A stretch of DNA of 64,000 bases from Amblyornis subalaris (GCA_018881555.1 JACAXG010000068.1:3376198-3440197); one strand, 5' to 3'; shown: positions 1 through 13,209, counted from the stretch's first letter. Program-made: numbers and translations. The notes: a model not told the origin generated them from the sequence alone.

Positions 1-2420
1 GCAGTGACCCCAAAGTGCTGTTCTCTGCTGTGCAATACCCCAGACCCTTTCATCCCAGTGGGAATCTTAGTCCCTCCTAACACACCAACCTGATTTACAC
101 CAGCCTGATGCCAGGCTGACCATCCTTCAGAATCCCCATGGTGGACAAGCAAGAAACCGCAGATTACTGACATGGAGCTTCCTGAAACAAAATTTTCTGA
201 TGGGCCAGGTGCTTGTCCCTCTGGAATANCCCTGGTGAGGGCAATGGACTTGCTGCATCAAAGGGGAACTCAGACTGTTCTGCATCACAGAGCACTGCTG
301 GCTTTGCTNCCCAGGAGCAGGGCAGCAAACCCCCACAGCCACCAGCCTCTCCTGGCTCCACAANATGGAATTTTTCTACTCTGCAGCAGCCCAGGAGAGC
401 AGACAGTAACTCACGCTGGTTGTGGCTTCATACCACTTGAAATGTCCCACCTTCATCAGCAGCCTGGGAAAGATGGGGCATAGGTGTCGTGTCCCTTCTT
501 CCCCACAGAGCTTTCCTGCTCCTCTCTGCCTGGGCAGTGCCGAGGCGTGCGAGGACTCACCCAAAAATAATCACAATAACAGGAGACTGCCCTTCTTAAT
601 GAGGCCCTGGGAGAAGCTGGTGGCTGGGAAAAGGTTCAGTCCAGCCGTGGAGTGGCTGCAGGCTGTAACGTGGGGTTGTCAGAAGAGCAGCTCAGTATTA
701 AATCCTTTTGATGGTTCTCCTGCTGAGAGAAGAGATGATATCTCATCATTAATGGAGTTGAATTAATATAAATTAGCCGAACAGCTCCTCGCTGCTTCCG
801 TTCAGGCAGAGAAAAGGGGTTTATTGGGGAGGCAAAAGCAACGATCCCTTTCACCTCACATTCGCTCTGCCATCCATAAAGATGCTGCTGACCTCGCAGT
901 CTCGTCTCTCCTCCTCCCCTCCCCTGGCAGGGCCCAGGCGACGTAAAATAAAATGATTATGTGACATCCCGGGAACGTGGGCACTGTCCACAGCGCAGAC
1001 CTCTGGTGACCTTTACACAAGTGACAGGTGACCTCTCTAAATCAGCCCTGGGGAGACTCGACGTTGCCAGGAGGGCTGGAGCCTCCCGCGCTCTGCAGCA
1101 GCGGCAGCGCCAGCTCAGAGGCTGTAACTTACGGGCAGATCAGGCTGGGGAAGNGGGGACGCCTCTCTGGAGTCCCAGGCGGGGCTCCGAGGGCTATTTC
1201 ATCTCCTCTCTGCCTTGTATCCTCCTTCTCCTTCCACGCGGACTCTGAGCTTCATCCTTTTACCCCTCACACACAGGCAGGAGCAGCACTGAGTAGTTTC
1301 AGCAGCCCTGTCCAGATTTANTCACAGGTTTCCAGCCTGCGTGGCCAGCAGTGAGCTCCAGAGAAACAGCCAGGGAGCTGCCCCACTCCTGAGAAACAAA
1401 GACTAAAAAAATTACTAGCACAAAGTTTTGAAGGCAAGAAGGGCTATTTCTTTATTGCACAGGCGATAATTATTTAAGAGCAAGCCTAAACCTTACAGGG
1501 TATTTCAGCAAGTGCTGGAAGGTGGCAGAGTGTCTGTCTGTGTGTTGGGGTGGAATGGATCCATACGTCAGAGCATATACCTGATTCATTTTTTAAAGCT
1601 ATAAAAGGCAGACAGGACAGACNATGTATATTATATTATGCACTTTTAAGAGCTACATTAAAAGGACATCATTAAGGTTGCAGAGCCAAGCACTCAGACA
1701 GCAGCTATGTCATGCTCAAGGCTGCCTGCCTGGGTTAATTTGAATCCCTCCAGCCTACGAATGTGTCATGGCACAGACTAATAGTATATGTCCAGGTATA
1801 TCCTCCTCCTCCCCCCCATGCTGGACACGGGATGGATGATTTGTGCCATCTTAGAGCTTTCTCTAGCCTGTCNTCGTCTTATTGCTGTAGCCATGGGCTG
1901 GTTCAACCACAGCCTGGCAGCAGCAGCTCCAGCCCAGCTGATGTGAGTGGTGAGTTTGTGCTACCTCCACACCTTCACAGCCAGGAACTCTCCTCTGTGA
2001 GCAACACCACTGCCTGCCCTGCGAGCCCAGGCCTGGGGCCGAGTCCCCTGGGAGAGGACACAGCCATGCACCCACTCTGCACGGTCTCCAGAGGCAGAGA
2101 AACATATCCCTGCTGGTGCCACATGCNGGCACAGAACCGCCCGCACGGCGCGAGAGGAGGGAGCGCGCTGCTGCTGTCAGGCTTGAAGAAGGAAAAGGGA
2201 GAGAGAGAGAATTCAAATGAACTAATTTCTTGTTCTAAGACCTTTCTTCCCCTTTGCAGCTGCTTCTGATACAAAGGCAGAACCTTATCTCCCTGTTGCA
2301 CGGATCCAGCGCTACAAACAACTGCCTTGTTGTAATGCACAGAATGCGCGGCATCTGACGGCAGCCTACACAGAGCCAGACGTGAGCGGGAGCCACATTC
2401 CCTTCCAATTTCTGACCAGC
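1..2420. other. Unique sequence, no gene recognised
   Basis: Mixed-composition DNA with several isolated Ns. Open frames on both strands are under 175 codons and share no recognisable domain. A mildly CpG-containing stretch lies around 1060-1210. Short AT-rich patches lie around 740-780 and 1400-1700. A purine-only tract of about 27 bases lies near 2185-2211. Nothing here supports a gene, RNA or transposon. Confidence 0.6.
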
Positions 2421-2432
2421 TTTTTTTTTTTT
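2421..2432. repeat. Poly-T run (12)
   Basis: Twelve consecutive T bases preceded by a C-rich stretch. It is a simple homopolymer. No CR1 or SINE body lies next to it, so it does not mark a retrotransposon tail that I can recognise. Confidence 0.9.
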
Positions 2433-4436
2433 CGTTCCTCCTCTCTCTTCCTCCTGGAGCCTGCAGTAAGCTGGTTTGCTCTCAGCATCCTCCCCCTGCA
2501 CCCTACCGGACCGCAGCCCCGTGGTCTNTGTAGGCAACAACAGTGGAAGGAGCCTCAGCTTTCACTGTGCCAAACCTCTTATCCCATGCCATGCACAGCA
2601 AACAGCCTCTTCCACCCCTGATCCCAGCAAGGGNCAGAATGGATATCTATTCCCACATCACCAGCCTCAGTTCAGGCAGCAATAGGGAACAAGGAAGGTG
2701 GCATGGTTATAGTCCGTCCCAAAAGCAGATGCTAATCAAAGATGCTGACATTTGAGCTTGGACTCTGGAGNCCTACCCAGCAGCTCAGATGTCCAGGCCT
2801 CTGGCACTATAAGGCTCTAAGGCCCCTGTCACAATCTCATCATCTTTATAATTGTTAATGTGCTTATATTCAAGTTTCACTTTGAGGCAGGAAACTGCTG
2901 GTTTAAAACAGAGGGGAAGAATATTGTCAACCCCAGATGTTCAAAGGTGAGAGTCTGAGCCCCCCAGTATGCACTTCACCTGAAGAGAAGACAAATAGCT
3001 ATTTTTACTCTTCATTTTTACAATCTGAGTTTTTGTTTACTACCCACAATATTCTACAAAAACTACTGTCGTTCTCTGATCAAATGGAGCACTTTTGTTT
3101 GAAAGATAAGGAATAAAAGAGCCCAGGCAAATACAGGAATATTGCCGAAGTTTTGCAGTCATGTGCAAAGCCTTGGAAGAAAGTTTGGAGGAAAGAATAA
3201 ATTAATACTGGAGGTAAATGAGAAGTTCAGAGAAATTCAACGTGATTTTTACACTGCAGTAAGAAGGAAAGGAAATGTGTTAAAATTTGGATGGATTCCA
3301 GGACTACTAATAGTGAGAGCTTCATATTTATCCCAGCAGTTGTCCATGGAGGAGAGAACTGGGCTCTCAAGCTGGCCCTACAGTGTAACATAGAGATTGA
3401 ATGGGAGGAATTCCCACTAGAGAAAAGCTGGAATGTCCATCACTTTATGGAGCATTTCCAACTTCATCAGTTATTGCTGTTCAAGAAGAGCAACTGAAGC
3501 TGGGACAAAAGAAGAAAAGTTTACTGGGATGCTGGGGCCATCAGGAGCCTTTCCAGACAAACACAAAGAGGTTGGTTTGCTTAGCCATGATTAAAAAAAA
3601 GCCACTGAGAAGTGAAACAGACATTCCAGGATCTCTCTGCCCAGGTGGGAAAAGAATTAATTAACTCAAAGGGGAAACCTGGCAAAGATCAACTCCACAG
3701 GAACCGGATATGAATCCATGTAGAGCTGGCTTCTGGCCGTCAGAGCAGGAATACTTTTGAAGACCTTTAAACATAAATAGTGGAGGAGAGAAAACATGCT
3801 GCTCACACTTAGTTTGAAGCCAGAGCCCCTGTAATACTCAGGCTCCATGGGACCAGCAGTGCTGCAGGTCACAGCACTGGAGAGAAAATCCTGTGATCTG
3901 CCAACGCTGCTCCAGGAATGCAGCAGGATTCGAGATCTCCACACCTGCTGAAGTGGAAAACATTCACCAGGAGGCATCTGGATAGATCCTCCTGAGGATC
4001 TTCTCGTTNCCTGGCACAAGAAGTCTTCAGGGAATTGAACTAGAGGTGGTCACCACCACGTCCTCAAATACCATTTTCAAGCTCCCACGATTTACAAGCT
4101 GATGACACTAAGGCAGGAGATGGGAGGTATTTACCTCCTCTNAGAAAAGAGAACATTTTCTGGAGTTCATGTTTTCCAGGTAGTTTGATAAAACTGTTGG
4201 TTTTCCTGCCAAAATCACCCAGCTGCCACAAATACCTNTCGTGCCACACAAAATTCTTTTTAAACGCCCCAGATCTGCAGAGTGGGGGGAGACGGAGAGA
4301 GGGAGAAGGAGACAATCACAGCTCCAGCCCACTCCTCCGCGTTGCAGAAGCAGGAATTTGCTCTCCAACTGGAATGTGGCTGCTTAATAGGGCCACAGAA
4401 GCGAAGAGGCTGCATCTGTAATGTTTCTGTCAAAGC
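2433..4436. other. Unique sequence, no gene recognised
   Basis: An A-rich stretch around 3060-3660 leaves overlapping open frames on the plus strand (about 83 to 87 codons, starting at non-ATG codons near 3142 and 3401). The peptides are rich in K, E and R, as expected from A-rich DNA, and match no family I know. No splice-site pair or promoter supports them. I treat the stretch as non-coding. Confidence 0.5.
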
Positions 4437-4690
4437 AAATGAGGTCATTAACAGACGAGTTCAGTGATGGAATTGTCTCTTGTAGTATTTATTATATGGT
4501 CCTTTTCCTGACACCTCCCACTGAGAGAATATTAAATATTTAATGCACACCAAGGCTCTGCTCATTTTTCATTCCCACTTCAGCATTTCAAGTTGGCTCC
4601 AATCTGCTGCTAGCTATAAAGTTGACTGGACAATGGACCATAATGAATTAACTCTTTGGAAGCCACCGCAGCATTTACAGGACTGCCAAA
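4437..4690. promoter_or_regulatory. AT-rich candidate cis-regulatory block with palindrome
   Basis: AT-rich block with a perfect 14-base palindrome, ATTAAATATTTAAT, at 4531-4544. A SOX-like ACAATGG lies near 4632 and an ATGAATTAA core just after it. Homeodomain and SOX proteins are known to bind such cores. That the block is an enhancer is inference from motif content alone; it could simply be AT-rich unique DNA. Confidence 0.25.
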
Positions 4691-7365
4691 AGCCTGGGTG
4701 CTTTATCATCTCTGACTCATGNGTGTGCTCTAGAATTCAATCCTCAATTCATTAAAACGAAGTAGGGGGAGGAGGGTGAGGGTGGAGAATTTGGGAAATA
4801 GGTTTCAGGAACCATACATAAATAAATAATGAAGGGGGAGATGGAAATGTTAGCCTGTCAAGGTGACAGGGTTTATTTACTCATTATTTCAGGAGCTGCT
4901 GTCTTCAAAAATGAAGGTTCTTCCCGTGCAACAGTCTTCAAAATCCTGAATGAACCACTGATCCTGGGGTGGAAGTGGAAGAAAGACCTTTGAGAAACAG
5001 CTCACAGCGCTGGTTATTACAAACCTAAAACAGATCACCAAGAAAAGCAGAGCAGGGTGTTTCCCACCGTGTGGTGGTTGGTGCCCATCTGGTCAAGCAA
5101 AGACAAAGCTGGTCCTGCCTGGCAGCAGAATTCTCCCAGGATGTCTGTACCTTTAAATGTCTAAACTTCCAATTGTGTCTCTGAAAATGCCTGTTAAAAA
5201 GTTTAGTTAGGTGATGCCCAAGAGGAGAAGGCCTGTCTGCTACGGATATGCTGCTCTGTGAAGCTTTCACTGGATAGTTCTGGTGGCTACAATACCTAGA
5301 ACTGCNTATCACCACCCCTTTTCCCAAAAAGGGAAAGTCTAAGTGCAAAACTATATGGATATGATGTCTCCAGGCTGGTGGAGCTACAGTTGTGTACGGA
5401 AAGGACCATCTAGGTGGCATCTGTCAGGGCTTCAGCATCTTGATTCCCTCTCAGATAAAGGTATTTACAAGCAATATTTTTCCAGGGCAATTACTGCCTT
5501 TATTTACTGCTCCTTTTCCATCTTCCTGCAGCATCAGTAGGTCTGCAGAAACTCTCATGCCTGTGGTACCATGACCACACTGGGCAGAGAAAGACACAAA
5601 AGTAGAACTAGGCTGTTTTCACCCACAAGGCAGAAATGTCAAGGAAATCTAACCGTCACACACTTTCCCTTGAAAAAAGATCCCCTGGCAAATTACTCCT
5701 GGTTTTAGACTTACAAGCTCCCATTTTCTTATCTGGTTAACACTATCTGGCACTCTTACTGAGATACCAGGAAATCTGATTCCCACTCATGGTGTGAAAG
5801 CAACCTGTATGCGCTTGACCTTTCTAATGTTTTTTAATTTGATTGGGTGGCTCTTCCCATATTTCCTTGTCACCAGCCCTAGTAATCTGAGAGGCAGAAG
5901 TGGAAAAGACAGACAGTAAAAATACAAGCAAACACAAGTGGGAATTAGTTGGGGCCTTAGGATGCCAAAATTACTCAAAGCTACATCCTCGCTCAAAGCC
6001 AAAGCTCAGCTCAGCCCACGGCCAGGGCTCTCCACAGTGACCTTTCCATGTCGCCCCAGTCTTCATTCCAGGCTGAGATCCTGGGTTCAGCCTGGAGCTC
6101 TTTGCTAATGAGCTTGTAGAAGTGTGATTTTTAATTCTATTTTTACTGTTGCTCTGCCCAGTATGAGCACAGTTACACCAGTATAACCCTGTATATCCCT
6201 CACTTTAGGGATTAATCCCATAGGAAAAGCTACACTGTGTATTGGCACCAGCACGTTAATACAACAAACTGCCGATTACAGATGTGCCTCAGGTCTGGTT
6301 TCTGACCATTCTTCCTCAAAACTGGGACTGCTTACAAGATTAAAACAAACCTGGACAGGATCAGGTATGTCAGTAAAACCACTTCTAGGCTGCCCTAGTT
6401 CTGCATCCATGAGGGCTGTTGTGCTGATGAAAGCTTGGACAAGTGCACAGTCCTTCTGAAGAGATATTGCTCTTCTATGTGTAGTTTCCCCATCTATNGA
6501 ATGAGGGGATGATGAGGGGAAAGTATAACTTGCTGCCTGAAAGCTCAAATGACCAGTTCATAGGAGGGCAAAGTAAATCTAGAAAGTTTATTTCTAAATT
6601 TTCTTTCTACTCTCAAACTCCCAAAACTCAAATTCCCTGTGTGGCTTTACGCTGAATAAATCNGTTCTCCACAATTAACATTCTTTCAGTTCCTGCACCA
6701 GGAATCCCGGCGAAATGCCACACATTTTCTCCTAAGCCCTCGTGCCACACAGGCATTCCACTTCTTACAGACACGGGCCCTGGGTCTGTGTTTAACAGCA
6801 TCTCCNGCTGCCCCTGGCCAAGGGAGGACACAACCAGTTGTTCCTGACAACTGAGCAGTGTCATCCCAGACGCAGAAGCCCCATTTGTTTTTGTTTCCTT
6901 TCAGCAAACCTATCCCCACAGNTCGATTCCAGCCGGGCACAGAGTGCTGCTAAATAAGCTCGCGGTCGCTGCAGCAGTTGGCATTGTCAAATATTCATCT
7001 TTTCAGATGATGCTTTTTTCTCCCCCAGCCCCTTAGCAGAGAGCTTTGCTCTTCCCAAATTGTCTGCCATAGATACTCGGTTTCTGACTTAAAATATCTC
7101 TTTTTCAGTCCAGTGACTGCATACGGAGAGACAACAACACAGAACCACCCGAATTAGTGCACGTTATGGCAGCCGTTCAGCTTATTTATTTATCATTTGG
7201 CCATTTCTTTCTCCACTCATTAATAAAGTGCAGTGAATTTGGATGTGTGCAGCTGAAAATGGCTCCTAAAGGGAGCCTTCTGCTGGTGGAGGGGCTGCTG
7301 GGCTTCCATTGCCTTGCACTCAGTGCTTAGACTGGAAAAGTAGTGAAAAAGCCTCTTTTCCTATG
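4691..7365. other. Unique sequence, no gene recognised
   Basis: Contains a short inverted repeat, CCTGTCA/TGACAGG, at 4854-4870 and a G-rich stretch at 4765-4795. The 7140-7260 stretch is AT-rich and holds several TTATTTATTTATC and CATTAATAAAG type cores. Open frames on both strands stay under about 130 codons and look random. Confidence 0.55.
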
Positions 7366-7760
7366 GAGACAGGATGAGTTGGGATTGTTCGGCTTGGAGA
7401 AAAGAAGGCTTCAGGGACACCTTAAAGCCCCTTCCAGTGCCTAAAGGGGCTCCAAGAGAGCTGGGCAGGGACTTTGGACAAAGACATAGAGTGACAGGAC
7501 AAGGGGTGATGGCTTCAAACTGACAGGGGGCAGGATTAGATTGGATATTGGGAAGAAATTCTTCCCTGTGAGGGTGGTGAGGCCCTGGCACAGGTTGCCC
7601 AGAGAATCTGTGGCTGCCCCACCCCTGAAAGTGTCCAAGGCCAGGTTGGACAGAGCTTGGAGCAAAATGGTCTCATGGAAGGTGTCCCTGCCCACGGCAC
7701 GGGGTGGAACAAGATGATCTTTGCGGTCTCTTCCTACCCAAACCATTCTATGATTCTACG
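7366..7760 (+). mobile_element. CR1 non-LTR retrotransposon, 5'-truncated 3' end
   Basis: About 395 bases closely follow the standard avian CR1 3' end. It opens with the 'ggattgttcggcttggaga' block and continues through the 'ctaaaggggctccaagag', 'gacaggacaaggggtgatgg' and 'gggaagaaattcttccctgtg' blocks. It ends in the CR1 tail, CATTCTATGATTCTA, near 7743-7757. CR1 copies are usually 5'-truncated and end in short direct repeats rather than poly-A, as here. Orientation is plus. Open frames in the antisense direction (7361-7591 and 7441-7746) are by-products of the repeat, not genes. Confidence 0.93.
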
Positions 7761-10435
7761 AAAAATAAGTATTCTTCTTTCCTTCATTTCACCCCAAAAC
7801 AGCCTCTAGATCAGTCCTGCCAATGAGGGGCAGGGAAGTGACCTGTTCTCATTCAAACCACCAGCACATCTTTACTCCTCTCTTCCCCCAACTCGTATTT
7901 TGCTTTTTCTTTCATCTCTGGCTCTCGAGCACTGATGCAAGAATTTCAAGCAACATCAACCCTGGTGTAACTCCATTTGATTTACTGGCAGCTGGAGGCT
8001 ATTCTTTGCCTGCCATCATCTGAATGGCAGATGCTATGAAGGTTCTGTTCCTGCCTTGACAAATCTCAGGTTAAAATAAGGTAATAGAGACCTTTAGACA
8101 CAAGAGCAAGTCACAAGGGAGAAAGAATCCAGACAGGTCCCCCTGAATTTAACCAGTAGGGCTGGATTTCAGTAAATATCAGCACTTGCTTAGTAAAAGT
8201 TACTGAAACTTGGCACAAACTTTGACCAAAATATGAAAGTTTGCAGTGAAAGGTGAAAAGAAAGATCCTTAATTAAAAGCAAGAATGTTTCTATTTAAAA
8301 TACTCCGGTCCACCTCCTAACAGGCTTTCCCCTTGAAACTCACTTTCACAGGTAACCTTATTCATGATCAGCCCTTCCCAGTTCACTGTTTTTACAACCA
8401 TTTTCTGATGGATTTTGGCAGGATCAGTGCTGAAGTAACACAGATTTGTTACTAAATATTGTTCCTGCTTTTTTTTTCTATATAAACCTGCAAAACACAG
8501 TGCAGGACCAATTTTCTTGGGTGTCTGCAGGAGAGACAACAAAGAAGGGCTGTGATGCAGTTTTCCATCCTGCTTGAGGAATCTCAGTATTGTCTCCACT
8601 GAAAGAGTTGAATTTGGAGGTTGGCTTCTCTTTCGTTGTTTCATCTGGACAACCCCAGGACAGCTGGTGTTAGTGGTCAGAGCTCCACTCCAAACCTCAG
8701 CTGGTGCTGTGCTGGCTGAGGATCTGCTCCTACATCTGCTCTCTGGTTTCTCAGAATCCTAAAACATTGCACGGAAAGGTGGCAAAGTACAGGACTTATC
8801 ACATGTGACAGAGCCTTATAAAGTGAATTGTGGCTGCTGAGGAGCCCTTCCAGGACTTCAGGGCTGTGGCTGAAACCTTTGATCAGCTGTATCACTTCTC
8901 AGCAAGGAGGGACTGGTGCAGAGGTGGGGAAGGTGGCAGCTCCTGTGCTCTCAGTCCCACGGGTCCACTTTGACCTTGCCTGAGTCAGACCTCTGTTGTG
9001 ACGGCTGTAAAGGAGTGATAAGGCTGTTTACTGCAAGGGGCTTGAATATGGGAAGTGTCAAGGATCACCCTGATTAACGACGAGGTGATGTCCGAGGGGA
9101 TATCACTGCATATAATAAATCAGATTTTTTCGTGTGGGTTCACTTGGGTTACCAGCTGCAACCTGCCCAGAGCCCTTTTGTGATTTTACATGAATGGAAG
9201 TGCAGGTTGAGCTGCTGAGCTTTACAGAGCAGATGCTCAGTCACTGCTCCATTGAAATGGAGACAAAATATTGGGACATCAGATGTGGCAGGAGACTGCC
9301 CAGGGGTTTGCTCACCTAATCCCCTTTGGTTCCCTCTGGAGTCAGATGGACAGGGAACACCTTCCAGTGACCGAGAGATAAAGCTTTAGGAAATCAGGCA
9401 ACCAGCTCAGCCTCCTCAGCAAATGGAGGGTGGATATGAGATGTGAGTAAGGTCAAACAGTGTTTACAAAAATCAGCTGTGGTCCAGATGCAAAGCAAGC
9501 GGGGTGTGAGTGCTGGCAGCCCAGGCTTGTGCAGATCACTTGGGCACTTTCTCTGTAAGAAGACTTGCAGACCTGCTCTCCTCAGCCCCTGTGAGATGTG
9601 ATGTTTGGGTTGACCTTGCCTTGGTTTCCCTGCTGCTCCCAGTCTCCAGAACAGCACTGTGGTGGGGCAGCAGCATTTTGCATCCTCTCCAGGGAGGGTG
9701 CACAAAGGATTTTACAATTTCACCCACTCAAACCCAAACCTGGGGACTCATCAGAGGGGATGTGGGACCAGCACTTGGTCAAAGCTTGCTGGAAACCAGC
9801 TAAACCCTCCAAATATATTGGAAGGGAGGAACAGAGCCACCCAGAGCATGAGCCCACAAGAGTATGGCTTAAGGAAGAAGCAGCATCTTTTATAAGTCCG
9901 ACTGATATTATCACAGAAAACTTTCAGGAACACAGCTGCTCCTTTAGTGCATGAAGCAGCAAATGTGAGGCTTTGGGCTATGGAATCAAACCTTATCCTC
10001 AGGGCAGGATTGGGCCCCTGAGCACCCTGCTGTGCCCTGAACTGGCTGTGTGATGGTTCATTGTTTGCCTCTGGGATCCCAGCAACTGAGGGAACCATTT
10101 GGTTTTGCAGACTGAGAAGGGATTCAAATAGCTGAACCTTCAGCAAACATGCAAACACAACTGGTTGTCTTTGATGATTTGTTAGCTTGGACCCGAGCCA
10201 GGAGACCTGGGGATTGCAGTCCAAGTTCCTAGAGCTCCACAGCTGACATGCAGAGCAGCAGATCACACTTGGGATGAGTGAAACTTGTTATCAGTTGGAG
10301 ACGCAGCCAGAGGGGTTTGCAGGTGGAATCTTCCTAAAATATCTCCTGCCCATTTCCAATCTGGCAATGTTGGCTGAACCTGAGTCACCTACTTAATAAA
10401 AATTCCATATTCAGTCCATAGAAATGCTTCCAGCA
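7761..10435. other. Unique sequence, no gene recognised
   Basis: Roughly balanced composition. This stretch belongs to a 4.9-kb tract (about 6923-11821) with no single Ns. The longest open frame is a 171-codon minus-strand frame at 9751-10266, with no recognisable domain and no surrounding gene signals. I see no RNA gene or repeat. Confidence 0.6.
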
Positions 10436-10625
10436 CAGTTAGATCAATTTCCTCTAAGTAGCAATAAATGTGTTTTCCTTTAAAAGGCCAACACAAGCAC
10501 ATTATCACAGCCTATAATCCCCATTCTCTCTATTAGCTCAAAGTACATCCTAAAGGCCAAGGGTCGTAGCTAAAGACTAATCAGTCTCATTAGCCTGTCT
10601 AATTTATCTTAACTAGGGGGACACA
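10436..10625. promoter_or_regulatory. AT-rich candidate conserved regulatory block
   Basis: AT-rich block with a TAATCC core (10515-10520), the site preferred by OTX/PITX-type homeodomains. Several TAAT/ATTA cores lie at 10538-10605 (ctaatcag, cattag, ctaattta). The contrast with the GC-rich sequence that follows from about 10680 is sharp. Enhancer function is inference; cross-species conservation would be the test. Confidence 0.28.
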
Positions 10626-11470
10626 AACACACTAAAACTGTTAGGGAGACTTTTTGATCAGGATATGGGAGTCATTCATCAGGGTCCTGCAGCTTCCAGA
10701 GACAGGGGGGAGAGAAACGACGCAGGGACAAAGCCATTCTCCGGGAAACTCTTCACCGAGACACACCCAGGCAGGCAGGAAGGGGCAGAAACCCCCCCGG
10801 AGGCTCCTGCTGTCCTACCGGGCAACATCCCGGCAGGAGAGGTGTGGAAAAGCATCTCCTCCTTGTTTTCGCCCCCTTGCCATGCAGCAGCTCAGCCTGC
10901 TCCTCGCTCGAGTTCCGCTCTGGCACTGCTGGACAGGGAAGGGTTTGAGCCCAGCTGGTTAAAGTTTAACCTTTCCCCGGCTGTGTCAGCCACCGCTGCG
11001 GCTCGGGAACACGAGCTGCCCCTCCTTCTCCCACGGGCATCACTCTCCCGACAGCTCCTGCCGGGCGGATGGAGAAGGGTGATAAGGGACGCGGTGCTCA
11101 AATCCAGCAGGAAGCAGCATGAAAAGGGAAAAATGAAGCAAAAAATGAACTCCTGTGGAAGTAGTTTTGTCTCTGGTTACCCAGACAGGTGTTTTAGATG
11201 CTCCAGCCCCACAACAGAGCTCTGGTGCCGAACCTCACCCTCACCATTAGCGGGCAATGCAAATGCCCTGGCAAACACTGCCCAGAATTACTGCCCAGCC
11301 TCTGGGCTTTAGTAGCCGAGGGCACCAGAGCAAACCCTGAGGCTGATTTCCAGCCCCAAGGCTCCAAGCCACACTTTCATCCCCAAGGCTCTTGGCTGGG
11401 ACGAAATTTGGAATTTGTGCTGCCTGCACATCTTTGTCGGATATTAAAAGACAAGAAACTTTTCCACTAA
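10626..11470. other. GC-rich, moderately CpG-enriched stretch
   Basis: The stretch from about 10860 to 11100 holds around 14 CpG dinucleotides, more than most of the window. An open frame of 215 codons (10665-11312) crosses it, but its composition is that of GC-rich DNA with few stop codons and I recognise no domain. An exact POU octamer, ATGCAAAT, sits at 11257-11264 inside an imperfect palindrome. It could be a weak CpG island or a regulatory element. Confidence 0.35.
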
Positions 11471-13209
11471 GAAAAGAAGGAAATGTGGCTTATTTAAGGA
11501 GTTTCAATAGGAGGAGGATGGCCAAGTTCTAAATCAAAGTCACCTCTTGAGACTCTCCTGAGAGAAAGGAAAAGGTTATACCTCGGATCCCTACTTCTGT
11601 CTTGGAAATACGTGCCTCCGGAATAGTCGCATTTCCAGTGACAGCCATAGAAAGGAAAGCATTGCTGTTCCAAACCCTCTTCCTCATGCACAACCCCTGC
11701 TTCTGTGTCACATGCGTGTCCCCACCCTGCCCTTTGTGTCAGTGCCACGTCAGAGCGCCGTGGGACACAGAGCTGAGCTGATTAAACTCGACCCCAGCCC
11801 AGCTGCCCTGCAAACCTTTCCNCACCCAGCCCAGGAGCTGCTGCCAAGGACAGAGGGCACGGCAGAAACACTCCCTGGGCACCCATCTTCCTCACACACA
11901 GCTACACACAACTTGGAAGGTGATAAGAAACATTCTTGTCCCTCCCAGTTCATCAAAGCAATCCAGCACATGCTTCGTTTTAATCGCAAACATACACCTG
12001 GTTAAAGCCAAGCACTAATGAACAGTGAGATTTGAGTGTTCACTTAAATCTATGTTTCAAATGTTTATGAATGTTGTGTCTGAGCTTTCTTTCCTTTTTT
12101 GCTTTCCTTAAGACTGTTGTGTGACCCTTTACCACAAGTTTTTGATAAGGNAGATTTAGGTCAGTCTTACTCACATGGCCAAGCTCCTTTGGGCAGGATC
12201 AACCCACCCCACATAACATGTCCAGGCTGGGCACCTTGTCTAAGTCGGCAGCTCCAGATTCTTCTGTAATCAGGATCAGAAATGGATACCTCAGAAGGAG
12301 GATTCATCCTTTCTGTCTGGGGCAAACATTTTAGGGCAGATGAATCAGTTTGTGGAGATCCTTGCCTTTTTCCCAGGACAGGCAAGGAAGTCTAGACTGT
12401 AAGCTTGGATTACTCACTTAACTTCTCAGCAGCAAAAAACATTGCACTCTCAACATTTTACAGACTATAAGGTTAGGTGAGATGAATCCAGGCCTCACTC
12501 TCAGAGCCACACAAGCCTTGCTGGCCAGTGAGTTATCANTGAGTTATTTTCCAAGAACAAGGATGGGAAATGCCCACTCTTGTGCCCAAGCTCTGCTCAC
12601 AGCCATCTCCACATCCCTAAAGAAGACACAGCTATGGAATTAGAAAAAATAGACTGTCAGGTCCTTGCTTTCCCCACAGGCAGAAACTTCATGGACAGAT
12701 TTCCAGCTGAAGGTCCTGTGCCCCGATCCTCAGGCATATTTATTCCAGCATTAATCAGAAGGTTGGGTAGAAGCACTCACAATGTCCTGGCAATAAGGAG
12801 AAGTGGGGGAGATGGAGGGGAGGGAGNGAAATTCATTTGTTGAGATGATGGAGTGACTCCTTCAAAGGAAAAATTACTAATGATTAAAACAATGCTCGAG
12901 ACTGTCTGTTTACATTTTAAAGGTGCATTATCCCAACCAAAGGGGTCCAGTGCTCAGCACCACTTCCTACTGATTACCATCTAGCTTTCCATTTTCATAT
13001 AACCTTGAAATACAATAAAGTCAATGTATGCACAAGGATTCTTTTTCTCATGGCTTGAGCAATGCAAATGGATTTTTTTTTTCTTTTTTATCATCCTTTA
13101 CCTAGAATCTATGTCTAAGACCCATCCTACACCATTTCCCTTTCTGAGGAATGAGAGGAGGCTGTGTGTCCACCCTGCATGCTTTGTGTGTCTGGTCATC
13201 AGAGGTAAA
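11471..13209. other. Unique sequence, no gene recognised
   Basis: Unremarkable unique DNA with a few Ns. A 10-base near-tandem repeat (gtgagttatc/ntgagttat) spans 12529-12547. A T-rich run of ten lies at 13073-13082, just after an ATGCAAAT octamer (13062-13069). No gene signals. Confidence 0.6.

Noticed and set aside
3142..3664. A-rich stretch with overlapping K/E-rich frames, considered as a decayed gene or retroviral remnant
   Set aside because: No recognisable motif, no LTR-like ends and non-ATG starts. A-rich DNA alone explains it.
6900..6960. 'ntcgattccagccgggcac' looked like a tRNA T-arm
   Set aside because: No matching acceptor stem, anticodon arm or A box at the right spacing.
7361..7746. 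Minus-strand frames of 76 and 101 codons
   Set aside because: They are antisense reading of the CR1 3' end and recur wherever CR1 copies lie. Not a gene.
10665..11312. 215-codon plus-strand frame
   Set aside because: GC-rich, proline/serine/arginine-heavy peptide with no recognisable family, starting at a weak position. Best explained by composition.
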